A DNA stretch of 26,398 nucleotides, from positions 1 through 26,398 of IMG/VR virus record IMGVR_UViG_3300027754_000370. One strand, given 5' to 3'. How positions within the stretch are numbered: the stretch's first letter is position 1; the number at the start of each line of letters is the position of its first letter. The translations under genes and the position numbers were made by a program. Shown in pieces: positions 1-7,224 of this stretch. The DNA is from a virus. The notes under the pieces are model-generated. The model was not told the origin of the DNA and did not search any database. It saw only the letters and a program-made list of their open reading frames with translations.

Positions 1-57
1 AATATGAGTGCCATTTTGGTAGATTATGACGGTAAGTTATATTTATACCAAAGATAG
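1..57 (+). CDS. C-terminal end of an upstream gene (partial)
   Basis: Frame 1 is open from the first base to a TAG at 55-57 and encodes 18 residues ending in DGKLYLYQR. An in-frame ATG lies at 4-6, but the piece is too short to stand alone, so it is most likely the tail of a gene that begins before the window. The next gene starts five bases later, which fits the tight packing seen elsewhere. The promoter-like nonamer at 39-47 lies inside this tail. No function can be assigned. Confidence 0.4.
   Translation, partial: NMSAILVDYDGKLYLYQR
39..47 (+). promoter_or_regulatory. Putative phage late promoter motif ATATTTATA
   Basis: The nonamer ATATTTATA ends 14 bases before the ATG at 62. It is extended upstream as TTATATTTATA. 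A TTTG at 15-18 lies 19 bases before the TATATTTA core, close to the Bacteroidetes -33/-7 spacing, but most other copies have no such box. The assignment rests on seven copies placed in the same way before genes in this window. Confidence 0.55.
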
Positions 58-61
58 CACT

Positions 62-889
62 ATGAAAAATATATTATTCTTATTGGTATTATTACCAACA
101 CTAGCTTTCTCACAAGTTAGTAGCTGGAGAACAACAACCCCTCAATCAGCACAAACATCACAATCAACTCAAACAAGAGTTCAACCATCCATACCACAAC
201 AACAAAATGATGTAAGTAAGTGGAGAACACAAACTGCACCTATTAGACCAGGTGATAACTTTGAAGGACAACCACTAACAAGACGATATAGACCTACAAC
301 ATACAATCCTTATGGTTTACAATATGGTATATGGGGATGGTATCAACCTTATCCTTACATTTGGTATGATAATTATGGATGGAGACAAAGAAGTGTAGTT
401 CGTATTTATGAAAATGGAAGGAGAGATACCATTGTAGTAAAACCTATAAAATTTACTATTGGTATTGGTAAAACAAATAATAGACAAGCTGCATTTTGGG
501 GAACTATTGGTGGTAAGAAAGGATATTTCATTATGGATTATGTAATGACTTATGATATAGATAGAAATGATTATTATCCAAATGGCAATCTTGCTATTGC
601 AGATTTCCCTGTTAGTAAAGAGATATTCACAAAAGAACATACTTTTTATTTAGGAGCTGGTAAGAGATTTAACAAATTAGGAATACATACAATGATAGGG
701 TTTGGTAATGAGATTCAAAGATATCAGGGCAGAGATGCTATTGGTGGTATTTCATTTCCTAAATCAAATATAAATTTTACAACAATTAAATTTGGTGCAG
801 TTAGAGATTTCAAATTCTTTACTTTGAAATTTGATACTGACCCAATAAGAGGTTATTCACAATTGGGTATTGGGTTGAATAATTTTTAA
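62..889 (+). CDS. Exported beta-rich protein, possibly outer-membrane
   Basis: The protein has 275 residues. I chose the ATG at 62 over the in-frame ATG at 26 because it begins a clean signal peptide (MKNILFLLVLLPTLAFS, predicted cut before Gln) and follows the promoter motif. After the signal comes a Gln/Thr/Ser/Pro-rich low-complexity stretch holding two copies of V-S-x-W-R-T (about residues 19-60), then a Tyr/Trp/Pro-rich stretch. The last 140 residues alternate hydrophobic and polar residues like beta strands and end in Asn-Phe, as many outer-membrane barrel proteins do. The stop overlaps the next start by one base, so the two exported proteins are probably made together. I do not recognise the family. 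Export to the host envelope is a fair inference; barrel insertion is only suggested. Confidence 0.75.
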   Translation: MKNILFLLVLLPTLAFSQVSSWRTTTPQSAQTSQSTQTRVQPSIPQQQNDVSKWRTQTAPIRPGDNFEGQPLTRRYRPTTYNPYGLQYGIWGWYQPYPYIWYDNYGWRQRSVVRIYENGRRDTIVVKPIKFTIGIGKTNNRQAAFWGTIGGKKGYFIMDYVMTYDIDRNDYYPNGNLAIADFPVSKEIFTKEHTFYLGAGKRFNKLGIHTMIGFGNEIQRYQGRDAIGGISFPKSNINFTTIKFGAVRDFKFFTLKFDTDPIRGYSQLGIGLNNF

Positions 890-2418
890 TGAAAAAATAC
901 ATATTAGGATTTCTTTTAGTAATGTTTTGCCAAATAGCAATGGGGCAAACTTATACACAAACTTATAAGGACAAATGTACTGGTGAAATTAAGGTAGCCA
1001 CTACAACAATGGTAAACGGATTTGCAACTGTATCATTCTACAATCAAATACGAGTATTCTCACCAACCGAAGTAATGGCTGGAGCAGTACAGGTTTGGAT
1101 TACAGCAACTTACGCAGCTTTTAACACATTAGCATGTCCTACGAATGTAGTAGTTCAACAAACGGTACAAAACACAGTATCTCAAGCGGCAGCAGCTGCA
1201 GCAGCCGCAGCGGCACAAGCAGCAGCTGATGCAGCAGCAAAAGCAGCGGCAGATGCGGCAGCAAAAGCAGCGGCAGATGCGGCAGCAAAATCAGCAAGTT
1301 CATCTGCTAGTGGTGCGGCTAGTTCATCGGCATCAGCGGCAGCTAGTTCATCAGCAACTGCGGCAATTCCACCACCACCAACGGCACCTCCACCAACGGC
1401 ATCAGCCCCTCCACCGGCATCAAGTAGTAGTTCTACTCCACCACCAGCTTCCTCATCAGGAAGCAGTAGTTCTGGAGGTTCTGGAAGTAGTTCTGGTAGT
1501 GGTTCATCTTCATCTACGGAAACAAAGACTGAAACTAAAACGGAGACAAAAACTGAAACCAAATCTGAATCAAAATCGGAGAGTAAATCGGAAAGCAAGA
1601 CTGAAGAAAAGAAAGAAGAAACTAAATCGGAAAGCAAAAAAGAAGAAAAGAAGGAAGAGTCTAAAGAGGAGAAAAAAGAAGAGTCTAAAGAAGAAAAGAA
1701 AGACGAGAAAAAAGAGGAGAAGAAGGAAGAAAAGAAAAAAGAGGAAAAAAAGAAAGCAGTAGCTAATCCAATGATGTTAGCTAGTGATTTGGCTGGTACG
1801 GAAGATAATGAAGGTAACTACGCTGTAATGATGAGTGTGGGTGTATCTAAATCATCGTTAATGGGAGATAAATCATATTCAGCTACCGCACTTATTTGGA
1901 GTACCCTAAACCAATTTGCACTATCAGGTGGTATTACAAAGATGGATTTTGAGAACGGACAATTAAACGCAATACATTCATACGGAACTACATTTGCCTA
2001 CCTTAAAGGAACTCTAATGAATCTTAACGGATACACTTGGATTAAACCTCACCCTAAATACGGAACATTTGGATATAATGTTGGTATAATTACTTTAATG
2101 ATGCAAAACGCAGTAAGTGGTGGATATGATGTTAGTTTAAGTTCATCTTTGGTAGGATTTTGGATGAAACCATTTCCTTATAGTAGAAAAGTAACCCTAA
2201 CTCCGCAAGTATTTGTAATGCAATCCCCATTAGCTTGGAATACTGTGACTGGTGGAAGTACTGTAAGTAGAATACCGGGAGCAATGGTAGGATTGGGATA
2301 TGATTACAAATTAAGTAAAAGATTCGGATTTTCAGCATCTTATAAAGCGGCAATGTCCTTTGGTGATAGTTTTTCCCTATTAAATAATATCCAAATCGGG
2401 TCAAAAATGATATTTTAG
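889..2418 (+). CDS. Exported protein with long low-complexity linker and beta-rich C-terminal domain
   Basis: The protein has 509 residues and starts with a signal peptide (MKKYILGFLLVMFCQIAMG, cut before Gln). A folded N-terminal part (about 20-95) is followed by a long low-complexity region: an Ala-rich run with repeats of DAAAKAAA (about 99-135), Ser/Ala, Pro-rich runs with PPPP and APPP, Gly/Ser, then TETK and SESK repeats from residue 210 and a Lys/Glu run to about 290. The C-terminal 215 residues look like amphipathic beta strands and end in Met-Ile-Phe, a barrel-like end. The architecture suggests a domain at the outer membrane joined by a long flexible or rod-like spacer to an N-terminal head. 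It shares operon, signal type and C-terminal character with the upstream gene. The family is not recognised. Possible roles are host-surface alteration, superinfection exclusion or lysis, none shown by sequence. Confidence 0.75.
   Translation: MKKYILGFLLVMFCQIAMGQTYTQTYKDKCTGEIKVATTTMVNGFATVSFYNQIRVFSPTEVMAGAVQVWITATYAAFNTLACPTNVVVQQTVQNTVSQAAAAAAAAAAQAAADAAAKAAADAAAKAAADAAAKSASSSASGAASSSASAAASSSATAAIPPPPTAPPPTASAPPPASSSSSTPPPASSSGSSSSGGSGSSSGSGSSSSTETKTETKTETKTETKSESKSESKSESKTEEKKEETKSESKKEEKKEESKEEKKEESKEEKKDEKKEEKKEEKKKEEKKKAVANPMMLASDLAGTEDNEGNYAVMMSVGVSKSSLMGDKSYSATALIWSTLNQFALSGGITKMDFENGQLNAIHSYGTTFAYLKGTLMNLNGYTWIKPHPKYGTFGYNVGIITLMMQNAVSGGYDVSLSSSLVGFWMKPFPYSRKVTLTPQVFVMQSPLAWNTVTGGSTVSRIPGAMVGLGYDYKLSKRFGFSASYKAAMSFGDSFSLLNNIQIGSKMIF
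1228..1290 (+). repeat. 24-bp tandem repeat coding for DAAAKAAA
   Basis: Units begin with GAT at 1228, 1252 and 1276. The second and third share the 15-base sequence GATGCGGCAGCAAAA, and the first differs at one synonymous position. There are two full units and one partial. The unit keeps the reading frame, so copy-number change would only lengthen or shorten the Ala-rich linker. Confidence 0.85.
1516..1760 (+). repeat. Imperfect TETK/SESK and Lys-Glu repeat region
   Basis: From residue 210 of the exported protein the code gives four TETK units, three SESK units and then a run of Glu/Lys with occasional Ser and Asp. Synonymous codons are mixed (ACG/ACT, GAA/GAG, AAA/AAG), which points to selection for the amino-acid pattern and not to recent copying. 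The purine-rich strand creates long open frames in the other phases that are shadows. Confidence 0.8.
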
Positions 2419-2427
2419 AATAAATCA

Positions 2428-2436
2428 ATATTTATA
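2428..2436 (+). promoter_or_regulatory. Putative phage late promoter motif ATATTTATA
   Basis: The nonamer lies in the short gap after the exported protein gene and ends 19 bases before the ATG at 2456. No TTTG is found at the -33 distance. The leader between motif and start is A/C/T-rich with no Shine-Dalgarno sequence. Confidence 0.6.
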
Positions 2437-2455
2437 CACACAAATCAAATACATT

Positions 2456-3103
2456 ATGAAAAAATTGTTGAACTTTAAGAATATAGCAATCGCAGCATTG
2501 ATTATATTCGTTTTATTGGAGTGGTTTAACCCAGGTGGAGTTATGCCAGGTAAGAAAGTATTCATAGCTGGTAAAGCATATGAAGTAATTAAGCACGATA
2601 TTGATACTATTGATATCGTTAAAACTAAAGTGGTAACTAAAAAAGGTGAAGATATCTACCATGAAACAATCGTAGAGAAAGAAGTAATCATTCCAGCGGT
2701 TATTGATACTATGGCTTTATTAAAAGACTATTACTCAAAAGTATTATACAAAGATACATTAGTTTTACCTGATTCATTAGGTATTGTTGCTTTAAATGAT
2801 ACTATCTCACAAAACAAAATCTTAGGTAGAACTTTCAACGCAAGTGTTAAGCAAAGAACTATCAAAGAAACTACAATTGTAAAAGAATTACCTAAGACTA
2901 AATTATTTTATGGTTTAGAGGGTGGATTCAACAAAGCAGATTTTGTAAGTTCAGTAGGAGCTGGTGTTTTAATCAATACTAAGAAAGATAAGATATACCA
3001 ATTAGGTCTAGGTGTTACTAATCAAACAACCGATGGTACAAATGGTGGATTCACTCCATACGTTAAAGGTGGTGTTTATTGGAAAATTAAATTAAAGAAA
3101 TAA
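2456..3103 (+). CDS. Single-pass membrane-anchored periplasmic protein, unknown
   Basis: The protein has 215 residues. A short basic N-terminus (MKKLLNFKN) precedes one hydrophobic segment (about residues 10-22) with no obvious signal-peptidase site, so it is likely an inner-membrane anchor with the rest outside the cytoplasm. The middle (about 45-140) is charged and rich in Val/Ile/Thr/Lys with helical and strand-like parts. The last 65 residues (from LFYGLEGG) look like beta hairpins with Gly turns. This shape, anchored at one membrane and beta-rich at the other end, could suit a spanin-like bridge, but no family is recognised and the idea is speculative. It has its own promoter motif and follows two exported proteins, so the three may form an envelope module. 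Confidence 0.7.
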   Translation: MKKLLNFKNIAIAALIIFVLLEWFNPGGVMPGKKVFIAGKAYEVIKHDIDTIDIVKTKVVTKKGEDIYHETIVEKEVIIPAVIDTMALLKDYYSKVLYKDTLVLPDSLGIVALNDTISQNKILGRTFNASVKQRTIKETTIVKELPKTKLFYGLEGGFNKADFVSSVGAGVLINTKKDKIYQLGLGVTNQTTDGTNGGFTPYVKGGVYWKIKLKK

Positions 3104-3104
3104 G

Positions 3105-3377
3105 ATGATAAAGCTTACTCAATTAAACGAAGCTTCTGAAGTAAAATTCAAAGAATTAAAACCTATTCAACAAAAACAGGTTGTGGCATTTCAAAAAGTA
3201 ATTGGTGCAGACCATTCTCAAATTTTTTCTGGTATTCACGGAATGGTTGTGGATATACCAGCAAGAGGTAATTTTGGAACTGGTTATCGTTTTGGAGCTG
3301 ATACTCTTAAAAAATTATTAGCATTAAAAATTCGTTGGGTTGAAGCAGATGGTGATGTAATTTCAATAGGATTCTAA
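3105..3377 (+). CDS. Small hypothetical protein
   Basis: The protein has 90 residues, mainly soluble, beginning MIKLTQLNEASEVKFKEL. There is a helical charged N-terminal half and a Gly-rich middle (IPARGNFGTGYRFGAD, about 52-67), followed by a predicted helix and two short strands. The start lies one base after the upstream stop, and its own stop directly abuts the next ATG. No known domain is recognised. Its position suggests translation from the 2428 promoter unit together with the hydrolase downstream. Confidence 0.65.
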   Translation: MIKLTQLNEASEVKFKELKPIQQKQVVAFQKVIGADHSQIFSGIHGMVVDIPARGNFGTGYRFGADTLKKLLALKIRWVEADGDVISIGF

Positions 3378-4193
3378 ATGAAACTTTCAGAGTGCATAAT
3401 CGTATCTAAAGAAATTAAAGATAAGTTTATTCTAGCTAAAAATAGAGATAGAGCTTATAATCCATCTTTAGAAATTGTACACACTATTATTGATGGTGTG
3501 GAAGTTGCATATTTGCACGATTTAATAACTGATTGGAGTGAGGGTTTAAACGAAAATGGAATAGGTGTTGTAAACTCAGCACTATTAGTTGGACACGATG
3601 AAGCTGAAGCTAAGCTTGTAAAGAAAGCTGGAAAGCCGGGACCTGATGGTGATAAGATGAGAAATATCATTAAACAACCCAATCTAATGGATGCAGTACG
3701 AGCTGCACTATCATATAAGGGCAAGAGTGGATTATCTCTTAAAGGTCATACATTTGTATCATCTCCAAAACATATGGTTAGTATTGAAACTACATCAAAG
3801 CATAAGGCTGATGTTAAACTTCAAAACTCCGAATCACCTGTTGTTCGTACAAACCACGGACATATGTTTACCGATGCTGGATACACACATGGTGAAAAAT
3901 ATCTAAGTTCAAAAATGAGAAAGATATCAGCAGAGAAATCGGTTGATACAGTAGAAGATTGGAAAGAAATAGCACAGGCTATGAGAAAAGAATACTTTCC
4001 AAAGAAACCTCAATTGAATATGAAAAGAGATACGGAAGAAATGTCTACATCATCTCAAACTGTAATGAATCTAACTGATAAGATATTACAAATAACTTAC
4101 TTTAAAGGTAAGGTAAACGAATTTAAGGGCATTAATAGACAATTACCAAAAGGATATCAACCAAAGATTACAATTGAAGTAATCCCAATTTAA
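3378..4193 (+). CDS. Ntn hydrolase, C45 peptidase/acyl-transferase-like
   Basis: The protein has 271 residues. Several elements match the Ntn-hydrolase fold of the acyl-CoA:6-aminopenicillanic acid acyltransferase / C45 type: a Cys near the N-terminus (C6) followed by strands and an N-R-D-R motif (22-25), then D-W-S-E-G-L-N-E-N-G-I-G-V-V-N-S (52-67), and R-T-N-H-G-H (157-162), which resembles the conserved TNH stretch. In this family the Cys becomes the N-terminal nucleophile after removal of the preceding residues, here MKLSE, and the enzymes cleave or transfer amide-linked acyl groups. No signal peptide is seen, so it acts in the cytoplasm or virion. It is shorter than typical AAT precursors (about 350 residues). 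The substrate is unknown. Family placement is by motif only. Confidence 0.6.
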   Translation: MKLSECIIVSKEIKDKFILAKNRDRAYNPSLEIVHTIIDGVEVAYLHDLITDWSEGLNENGIGVVNSALLVGHDEAEAKLVKKAGKPGPDGDKMRNIIKQPNLMDAVRAALSYKGKSGLSLKGHTFVSSPKHMVSIETTSKHKADVKLQNSESPVVRTNHGHMFTDAGYTHGEKYLSSKMRKISAEKSVDTVEDWKEIAQAMRKEYFPKKPQLNMKRDTEEMSTSSQTVMNLTDKILQITYFKGKVNEFKGINRQLPKGYQPKITIEVIPI

Positions 4194-4214
4194 TTTCAAC
4201 ATTTTAATAGAATC

Positions 4215-4223
4215 ATATTTATA
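4215..4223 (+). promoter_or_regulatory. Putative phage late promoter motif ATATTTATA
   Basis: The nonamer ends 26 bases before the ATG at 4250. An earlier in-frame ATG at 4223 overlaps the motif's last base and would lie at or before the transcription start, which argues against it as the start codon. No -33 TTTG box is seen. Confidence 0.6.
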
Positions 4224-4249
4224 TGCATACAAAATGTAAATATATTAAT

Positions 4250-4642
4250 ATGTCAACAGAATTTGAATTATTCAAAGGTAAATCATTAAGTGGTCTTTTT
4301 GAGGATATCTATAACAACCAAGTTTCTAAAAAAACAAAGATTAGTGCTTTAATTGAGGAACTAAAGAAAATGGTTAGACACGCAGGTGATATGGGAACTT
4401 TAGGTCCTGTAATTGGTGGACTGATTGATAGCTCAGTTAGAAACGATGACCAATTGGTTAAATTAGCAACAATAGCAACTAAAATTATAGCATCTGAAAA
4501 GAAAACCGAAGGACAAGAAGGATTTTTATCAGCATTTGAGAAAGAACAATTACTTAAAGATTTGGAGGAAACTAAAGAGCAAGTTGAAAGAGTTGATGAT
4601 TTAGAATTTGAATTGGATGAGTTAAAACAAAAAATGAAATAG
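4250..4642 (+). CDS. Small helical protein upstream of baseplate hub
   Basis: The product has 130 residues from the ATG at 4250 (MSTEFELFKG). The in-frame ATG at 4223 would add nine residues but overlaps the promoter motif. The protein looks almost wholly helical: an N-terminal part with SLSGLFEDIYNNQ, a central hydrophobic helix region with a Gly-rich turn (GDMGTLGPVIGGLID), and a C-terminal coiled coil rich in Glu/Lys/Leu (about 90-130). The stop is followed one base later by the hub gene, so the two are co-transcribed. It may be a small virion or assembly protein. No family name can be given with confidence. Confidence 0.7.
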   Translation: MSTEFELFKGKSLSGLFEDIYNNQVSKKTKISALIEELKKMVRHAGDMGTLGPVIGGLIDSSVRNDDQLVKLATIATKIIASEKKTEGQEGFLSAFEKEQLLKDLEETKEQVERVDDLEFELDELKQKMK

Positions 4643-4643
4643 T

Positions 4644-5879
4644 ATGTCAGGTTTAAGTTCAGCTAGGATAGTTTTATCAAATGCAGCATCGCCAATTAAA
4701 GTAGGAAGTTTAACTAAAAAATTAGGAATTGTATATGATATTTGTTTAGATGAATCTCATACAATATCTAAACAAAGTAAAGCTGGTAGCGCATATGTAG
4801 GTTCTATAAAATTTAGAGACCCAAGTAATCTTTCTGCAGATGTGTCTAATTTACCAATAGCTCATCCATTTGATAAAAATTTTATAAATATTCCTTTAAA
4901 AAATGAAATAGTTGAAATACATGAAGTTGCAACTGGGGAATATACTTATAGTAGAATAGGAAATGAATCAAACCCATCTGTATCTGCAAATTCAAATTTA
5001 ATATCAATTAAATTTCCTGAAAAAAAAGAATCTACAAATAAATCAAATGATTATAAGAGTGTATCATTTACAGGTATAGCAAAATCAAATAAAGATAATT
5101 CAAGTTTATATAGTGGATTTGGTAAATATTATAATCCACAAGAAAATATTCATAAATTAAAATTATATGAAGGAGATTCTTTAATACAATCTAGATTTGG
5201 ACAATCAATAAGATTCTCAGCATTTAATAATTCTAATAATAAATTCGCACCAACTTTAATAATTAGAAATTCAGAAGCTTCCGATAATAGAAAAAAAGAC
5301 CAAAATGTTAATATTGAAGAAGATGTTAATAAAGATGGAACTATAATAGCTTTAACATCAGGAGAACACCAATTAGGATTTATTCCTGGTATAGTAGATG
5401 ATAAGGGTACTGGAAATTTTAAAACAAAACCAGAATCATTTGAAGATTATCCATCTAAGTTGATTGGAGACCAATTACTTTTAAATTCTGGAAGAATAAT
5501 ATTATCTGCAAAAAGTGGTGAAATGATATTCTATTCTAAAAAAAATTATGGGTTTATTTCAGATGGCTCCATGTCAATTGATAACCAAGGTGGAATTGAT
5601 ATAAGTGTTGGTGATAATATTAACATCATAACAAATGATAGGGATATCAATTTTGTAACTGGAAATGGTACAATGTTTTTTGGTAGCACTGATTTAGAAC
5701 CAATGGTAAAAGGACAACAATTGGTAGATATATTATCTGAATTAATAGATGTAATTGGGGCAATGCAATTCCTAACACCATCAGGCCCCTCCGCAATAGG
5801 ACCTGTAAATTCTCCCGATTTTGGTATGATTAAATCAAAATTGAATAGTATCTTAAGTCAAAGAACTCAACTATCGTAA
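4644..5879 (+). CDS. Baseplate hub / central spike, gp5-like without lysozyme
   Basis: The protein has 411 residues. The stretch LYEGDSLIQSRFGQSIRFS (about 174-192) matches the segment seen in T4-like baseplate hub OB-fold proteins, where the spike starts below the tube. The N-terminal third is beta-rich as expected of an OB-like domain. Further on, short repetitive strands with Gly/Asn turns (about 275-345, ending in GNGTMFFG) resemble a beta-helix or triple-stranded spike. In T4, gp5 carries OB fold, lysozyme and beta-helix in one chain; here the lysozyme is absent and is found on the next gene. A helical C-terminal tail follows the spike-like part. Position before gp25 and gp6 genes supports a baseplate role. 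Confidence 0.75.
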   Translation: MSGLSSARIVLSNAASPIKVGSLTKKLGIVYDICLDESHTISKQSKAGSAYVGSIKFRDPSNLSADVSNLPIAHPFDKNFINIPLKNEIVEIHEVATGEYTYSRIGNESNPSVSANSNLISIKFPEKKESTNKSNDYKSVSFTGIAKSNKDNSSLYSGFGKYYNPQENIHKLKLYEGDSLIQSRFGQSIRFSAFNNSNNKFAPTLIIRNSEASDNRKKDQNVNIEEDVNKDGTIIALTSGEHQLGFIPGIVDDKGTGNFKTKPESFEDYPSKLIGDQLLLNSGRIILSAKSGEMIFYSKKNYGFISDGSMSIDNQGGIDISVGDNINIITNDRDINFVTGNGTMFFGSTDLEPMVKGQQLVDILSELIDVIGAMQFLTPSGPSAIGPVNSPDFGMIKSKLNSILSQRTQLS

Positions 5880-5880
5880 A

Positions 5881-7167
5881 ATGTCTTGGATAACATTTAA
5901 GGAAAATATAGTTAGATTAAGCGAAAATCCAGATGCTATTGGTGATATAGATTTAGTTGCTAAAACATATGCTCAAGAATATGATGCTTGCATGAAAAGA
6001 GGAATGGATATTATTAGTATGGCTAGTATTAAGAAGGGTAATATTGAAATGATGGAAAATTTATTTAAATTTGCATTGTTACAAGGACAAACTTCAGTAA
6101 TTGCATATGATTTAGTAGGAGCTATGGGAGCAGGCGTATTAGCTTATTGGGGAGGTGCTATATTAAATGAGTTTCCAATACCAATATTACCTGCACCAGG
6201 TTCTATTAGTAATATTGGTGTTTATAATAATATAGTATTAACTCCTGGTGTATGGAAGCCGGCGTTTCTAATACCACCAACAGGAACACCAAAAACATTA
6301 ATTGATATTTTTATATTCTACGCACAATCACATTTGCCAACAATTACCGGATTTATTATTACAAATTCATTATATCCACCATTTGCAACCCCTGGTCCTG
6401 GCGTATTAAATTGGACAGGTTATTTCATAGACCCAGCACCAATATCAGTAAAAGTATCATTAGATTTTCCTGATGGTGAAACTTATCAAAAACCTGTACA
6501 AGAAACTCAAGAAACTATACAAGAAGGTGCAATAGATATTAACCAACTCCCAGTTGATGCAACTGGATTTGAAAATGCAACTCAAGAAGATGTTGCACAA
6601 TATTTCCCACCAGCTCCAAAAGGTGGTGGATTTAATTCTGGTAGAACTGATGTAATTTCCGTTGCAGTGGATTTGGGTTCTTTAGATTTTAATGCAGATT
6701 GGGTAACACTTGCTGCAAAATTTATTGGTAAACATGAGGGTTTTATAAACCATGCTGTTGAAGATGAAGGAACACCAAGATTGGGGTTTGGTTCAGATAA
6801 AATATATGATAATGGTAGAATTAGAAATGTTAAATATGGAGATACTACTACTCTTGCAGAAGCTTTAAAAGTATTACAATATGAGGTGTCTGTATCATAT
6901 TTACCAAGATTAATAGGTACTGGACCTCGTAAAATATCTTTAGCAGATTTTAATGCATTAAATAATAAGCAAAAAGCAGCATGTATGAGTTTTGTTTATA
7001 ATTGTGGAAGTTTATGGACATCAATAGCAGGAGCTATTAGAAATAAAGATTACCCTGCTGCAGCTATGGGATTATTAAATGGGCCTGTAAAGGGTTCTCA
7101 AAGCGGTAAGATATATCCTGGCTTAGTTAGGAGAAGAAAAGAAGAATCTACACTATTTTCAGTATAA
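5881..7167 (+). CDS. Tail-associated lysozyme, GH24 domain at C-terminus
   Basis: The protein has 428 residues. The C-terminal part (about 275-428) is a T4-type GH24 muramidase: catalytic Glu at residue 286 in KHEGF, then D-E-G-T-P-R-L-G-F-G-S matching the Asp/Thr and GxG region, a helix-rich middle, NNKQKAACMSFVYN, and the end motif GLVRRRKEE seen in phage lysozymes. It would cut peptidoglycan during DNA injection. The N-terminal 150 residues are helical, then hydrophobic with AYWGGAILN and Pro-rich loops (PIPILPAPG, TPGPGV); they have no recognised name and may anchor the enzyme in the hub. A Gln/Glu-rich linker joins the parts. The start lies one base after the hub stop, so the pair probably replaces the single T4 gp5 chain. 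Confidence 0.8.
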   Translation: MSWITFKENIVRLSENPDAIGDIDLVAKTYAQEYDACMKRGMDIISMASIKKGNIEMMENLFKFALLQGQTSVIAYDLVGAMGAGVLAYWGGAILNEFPIPILPAPGSISNIGVYNNIVLTPGVWKPAFLIPPTGTPKTLIDIFIFYAQSHLPTITGFIITNSLYPPFATPGPGVLNWTGYFIDPAPISVKVSLDFPDGETYQKPVQETQETIQEGAIDINQLPVDATGFENATQEDVAQYFPPAPKGGGFNSGRTDVISVAVDLGSLDFNADWVTLAAKFIGKHEGFINHAVEDEGTPRLGFGSDKIYDNGRIRNVKYGDTTTLAEALKVLQYEVSVSYLPRLIGTGPRKISLADFNALNNKQKAACMSFVYNCGSLWTSIAGAIRNKDYPAAAMGLLNGPVKGSQSGKIYPGLVRRRKEESTLFSV

Positions 7168-7188
7168 ACTCAAAAATACTTAATTTAA

Positions 7189-7197
7189 ATATTTATA
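7189..7197 (+). promoter_or_regulatory. Putative phage late promoter motif ATATTTATA
   Basis: The nonamer sits in the 57-base gap after the lysozyme gene and ends 27 bases before the ATG at 7225. No -33 TTTG box is seen. The leader is A-rich (ATAACAAACAAACAATAG) with no Shine-Dalgarno sequence. This would drive the long wedge operon from 7225 to 18700. Confidence 0.6.
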
Positions 7198-7224
7198 AAC
7201 ATAACAAACAAACAATAGAATATT

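Noticed and set aside
317-640. Open frame of 107 codons antisense to the first exported protein
   Set aside because: The translation is rich in Ile, Ser and Asn as given by AT-rich antisense DNA, and no other minus-strand gene exists here.
1228-1290. Possible CRISPR-like or iteron array
   Set aside because: The 24-bp units are directly adjacent without spacers, keep the codon frame and encode an Ala-rich linker in a clear gene.
1182-1637. Open frame of 151 codons on the minus strand
   Set aside because: It mirrors the repeat-rich low-complexity part of the exported protein gene. Its translation is only poly-Ala, Gly and Ser/Val/Asp runs, as expected for an antisense shadow.
1229-1762. Open frame of 177 codons on the plus strand in another phase
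   Set aside because: It encodes Gln/His/Lys/Arg runs produced by the shifted reading of GCA, CCA and GAA/AAG repeats. The main frame has a signal peptide and a structured C-terminus.
4223-4249. Upstream ATG at 4223 as start of the small coiled-coil gene
   Set aside because: It overlaps the promoter motif, so it would not be inside the transcript. The ATG at 4250 gives a normal leader length.
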